DNA of 64,000 bases from Cedecea neteri (GTDB lineage: Bacteria > Pseudomonadota > Gammaproteobacteria > Enterobacterales > Enterobacteriaceae). The DNA is taken from assembly GCF_000758305.1 (NCBI RefSeq), contig NZ_CP009458.1:2666001-2730000 (forward strand), in the 5' to 3' direction. The position numbers and the translations under genes are program-made. The notes beneath the pieces were generated by a model. It made no database searches. It saw only the letters and a list, made by a program, of their open reading frames with translations, and had not been told where the DNA came from. The number at the start of each line of letters is the position of its first letter. Position 1 is the first letter of the stretch. Positions 63,832-64,000 of the stretch are shown here, piece after piece.

Positions 63832-64000
63832 ATGTGTGCCACGCACCACCATCGCTCGCATATTCTGTGTCGACAATGTGATTTGCTGGTGGCGCTGCCC
63901 GCCCTGCAGGATGGCCACAAAGCCTCCTGCCCGCGCTGTGGCACTCCGTTGGTCACGCAGTGGTATTTGCCGCGCCAGCGGCCAACGGCTTACGCTTTAG
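63832..64000 (+). CDS. pqiA: Intermembrane transport protein PqiA, N-terminal end (partial)
   Basis: The first 56 codons of pqiA; the frame is still open at the right edge. PqiA is the inner-membrane part of the PqiABC lipid transport system, induced by paraquat through SoxRS in E. coli. The visible part is the cytoplasmic zinc-ribbon: HHHRSHILCRQCDLLVALP and CPRCGTPL, two CxxC pairs, then RQRPTAYAL just before the first membrane helix. AAGGAG lies 7 bases before the ATG, 16 bases after uup. Confidence 0.95.
   Translation, partial: MCATHHHRSHILCRQCDLLVALPALQDGHKASCPRCGTPLVTQWYLPRQRPTAYAL

Overview
The window is a stretch of core chromosome from a member of the Enterobacteriaceae. Nearly every gene can be recognised from close similarity, length and order to the Escherichia coli K-12 block that runs from ftsK to pqiA. 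Gene density, short overlaps and intact regulatory sites (FNR, CRP, OmpR/MicF, NadR, PurR) fit a facultative enteric bacterium. The genus cannot be fixed from this sequence alone. Compared with the E. coli K-12 order as I remember it, several accessory genes are absent: the ycaC and ycaM-ycaN-ycaK group around ycaD, ycaP between ycaO and serC, and the elf/ycb fimbrial cluster between ssuE and pyrD. One apparently foreign gene is present between pncB and pepN. I see no rRNA, tRNA, CRISPR array, insertion sequence or prophage.

Layout. 1-3.8 kb: end of ftsK, then lolA, rarA and serS (division, lipoprotein transport, replication-fork maintenance, tRNA charging). 3.8-8.1 kb: dmsABC, the anaerobic DMSO reductase operon, behind an FNR-type promoter. 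8.3-9.5 kb: the MFS transporter ycaD. 9.6-15.9 kb, minus strand: ycaO, focA, pflB, pflA (fermentative pyruvate cleavage and formate channel). 16.2-21.7 kb: serC-aroA, cmk-rpsA, ihfB. 21.9-30.3 kb: comEC-like ycaI, msbA-lpxK (lipid A), ycaQ, ycaR-kdsB (Kdo activation), ycbJ. 30.2-31.0 kb: elyC on the minus strand. 31.1-38.4 kb: cmoM-mukF-mukE-mukB, translationally coupled (condensin). 38.6-41.8 kb: ldtD, ycbK, gloC (cell wall and glyoxalase).

42.1-49.4 kb, minus strand: a predicted ADP-ribosyltransferase-like protein gene, then pncB, asnS, ompF and aspC. 49.7-52.3 kb: pepN. 52.4-56.6 kb, minus strand: ssuEADCB, for sulfur from alkanesulfonates. 56.9-64.0 kb: pyrD, zapC, ycbX (minus), rlmL, uup and the start of pqiA.

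The most interesting element is the 414-residue protein encoded at 48196-49440. It has one ankyrin-like repeat followed by a segment that looks like the NAD-binding core of PARP/toxin-type ADP-ribosyltransferases, and it resembles no ordinary housekeeping gene of this locus. It lies directly upstream of pncB (NAD salvage), whose promoter carries a perfect NadR-type operator. A second point of interest is the OmpF porin, whose constriction loop L3 departs from the usual PEFGG motif.
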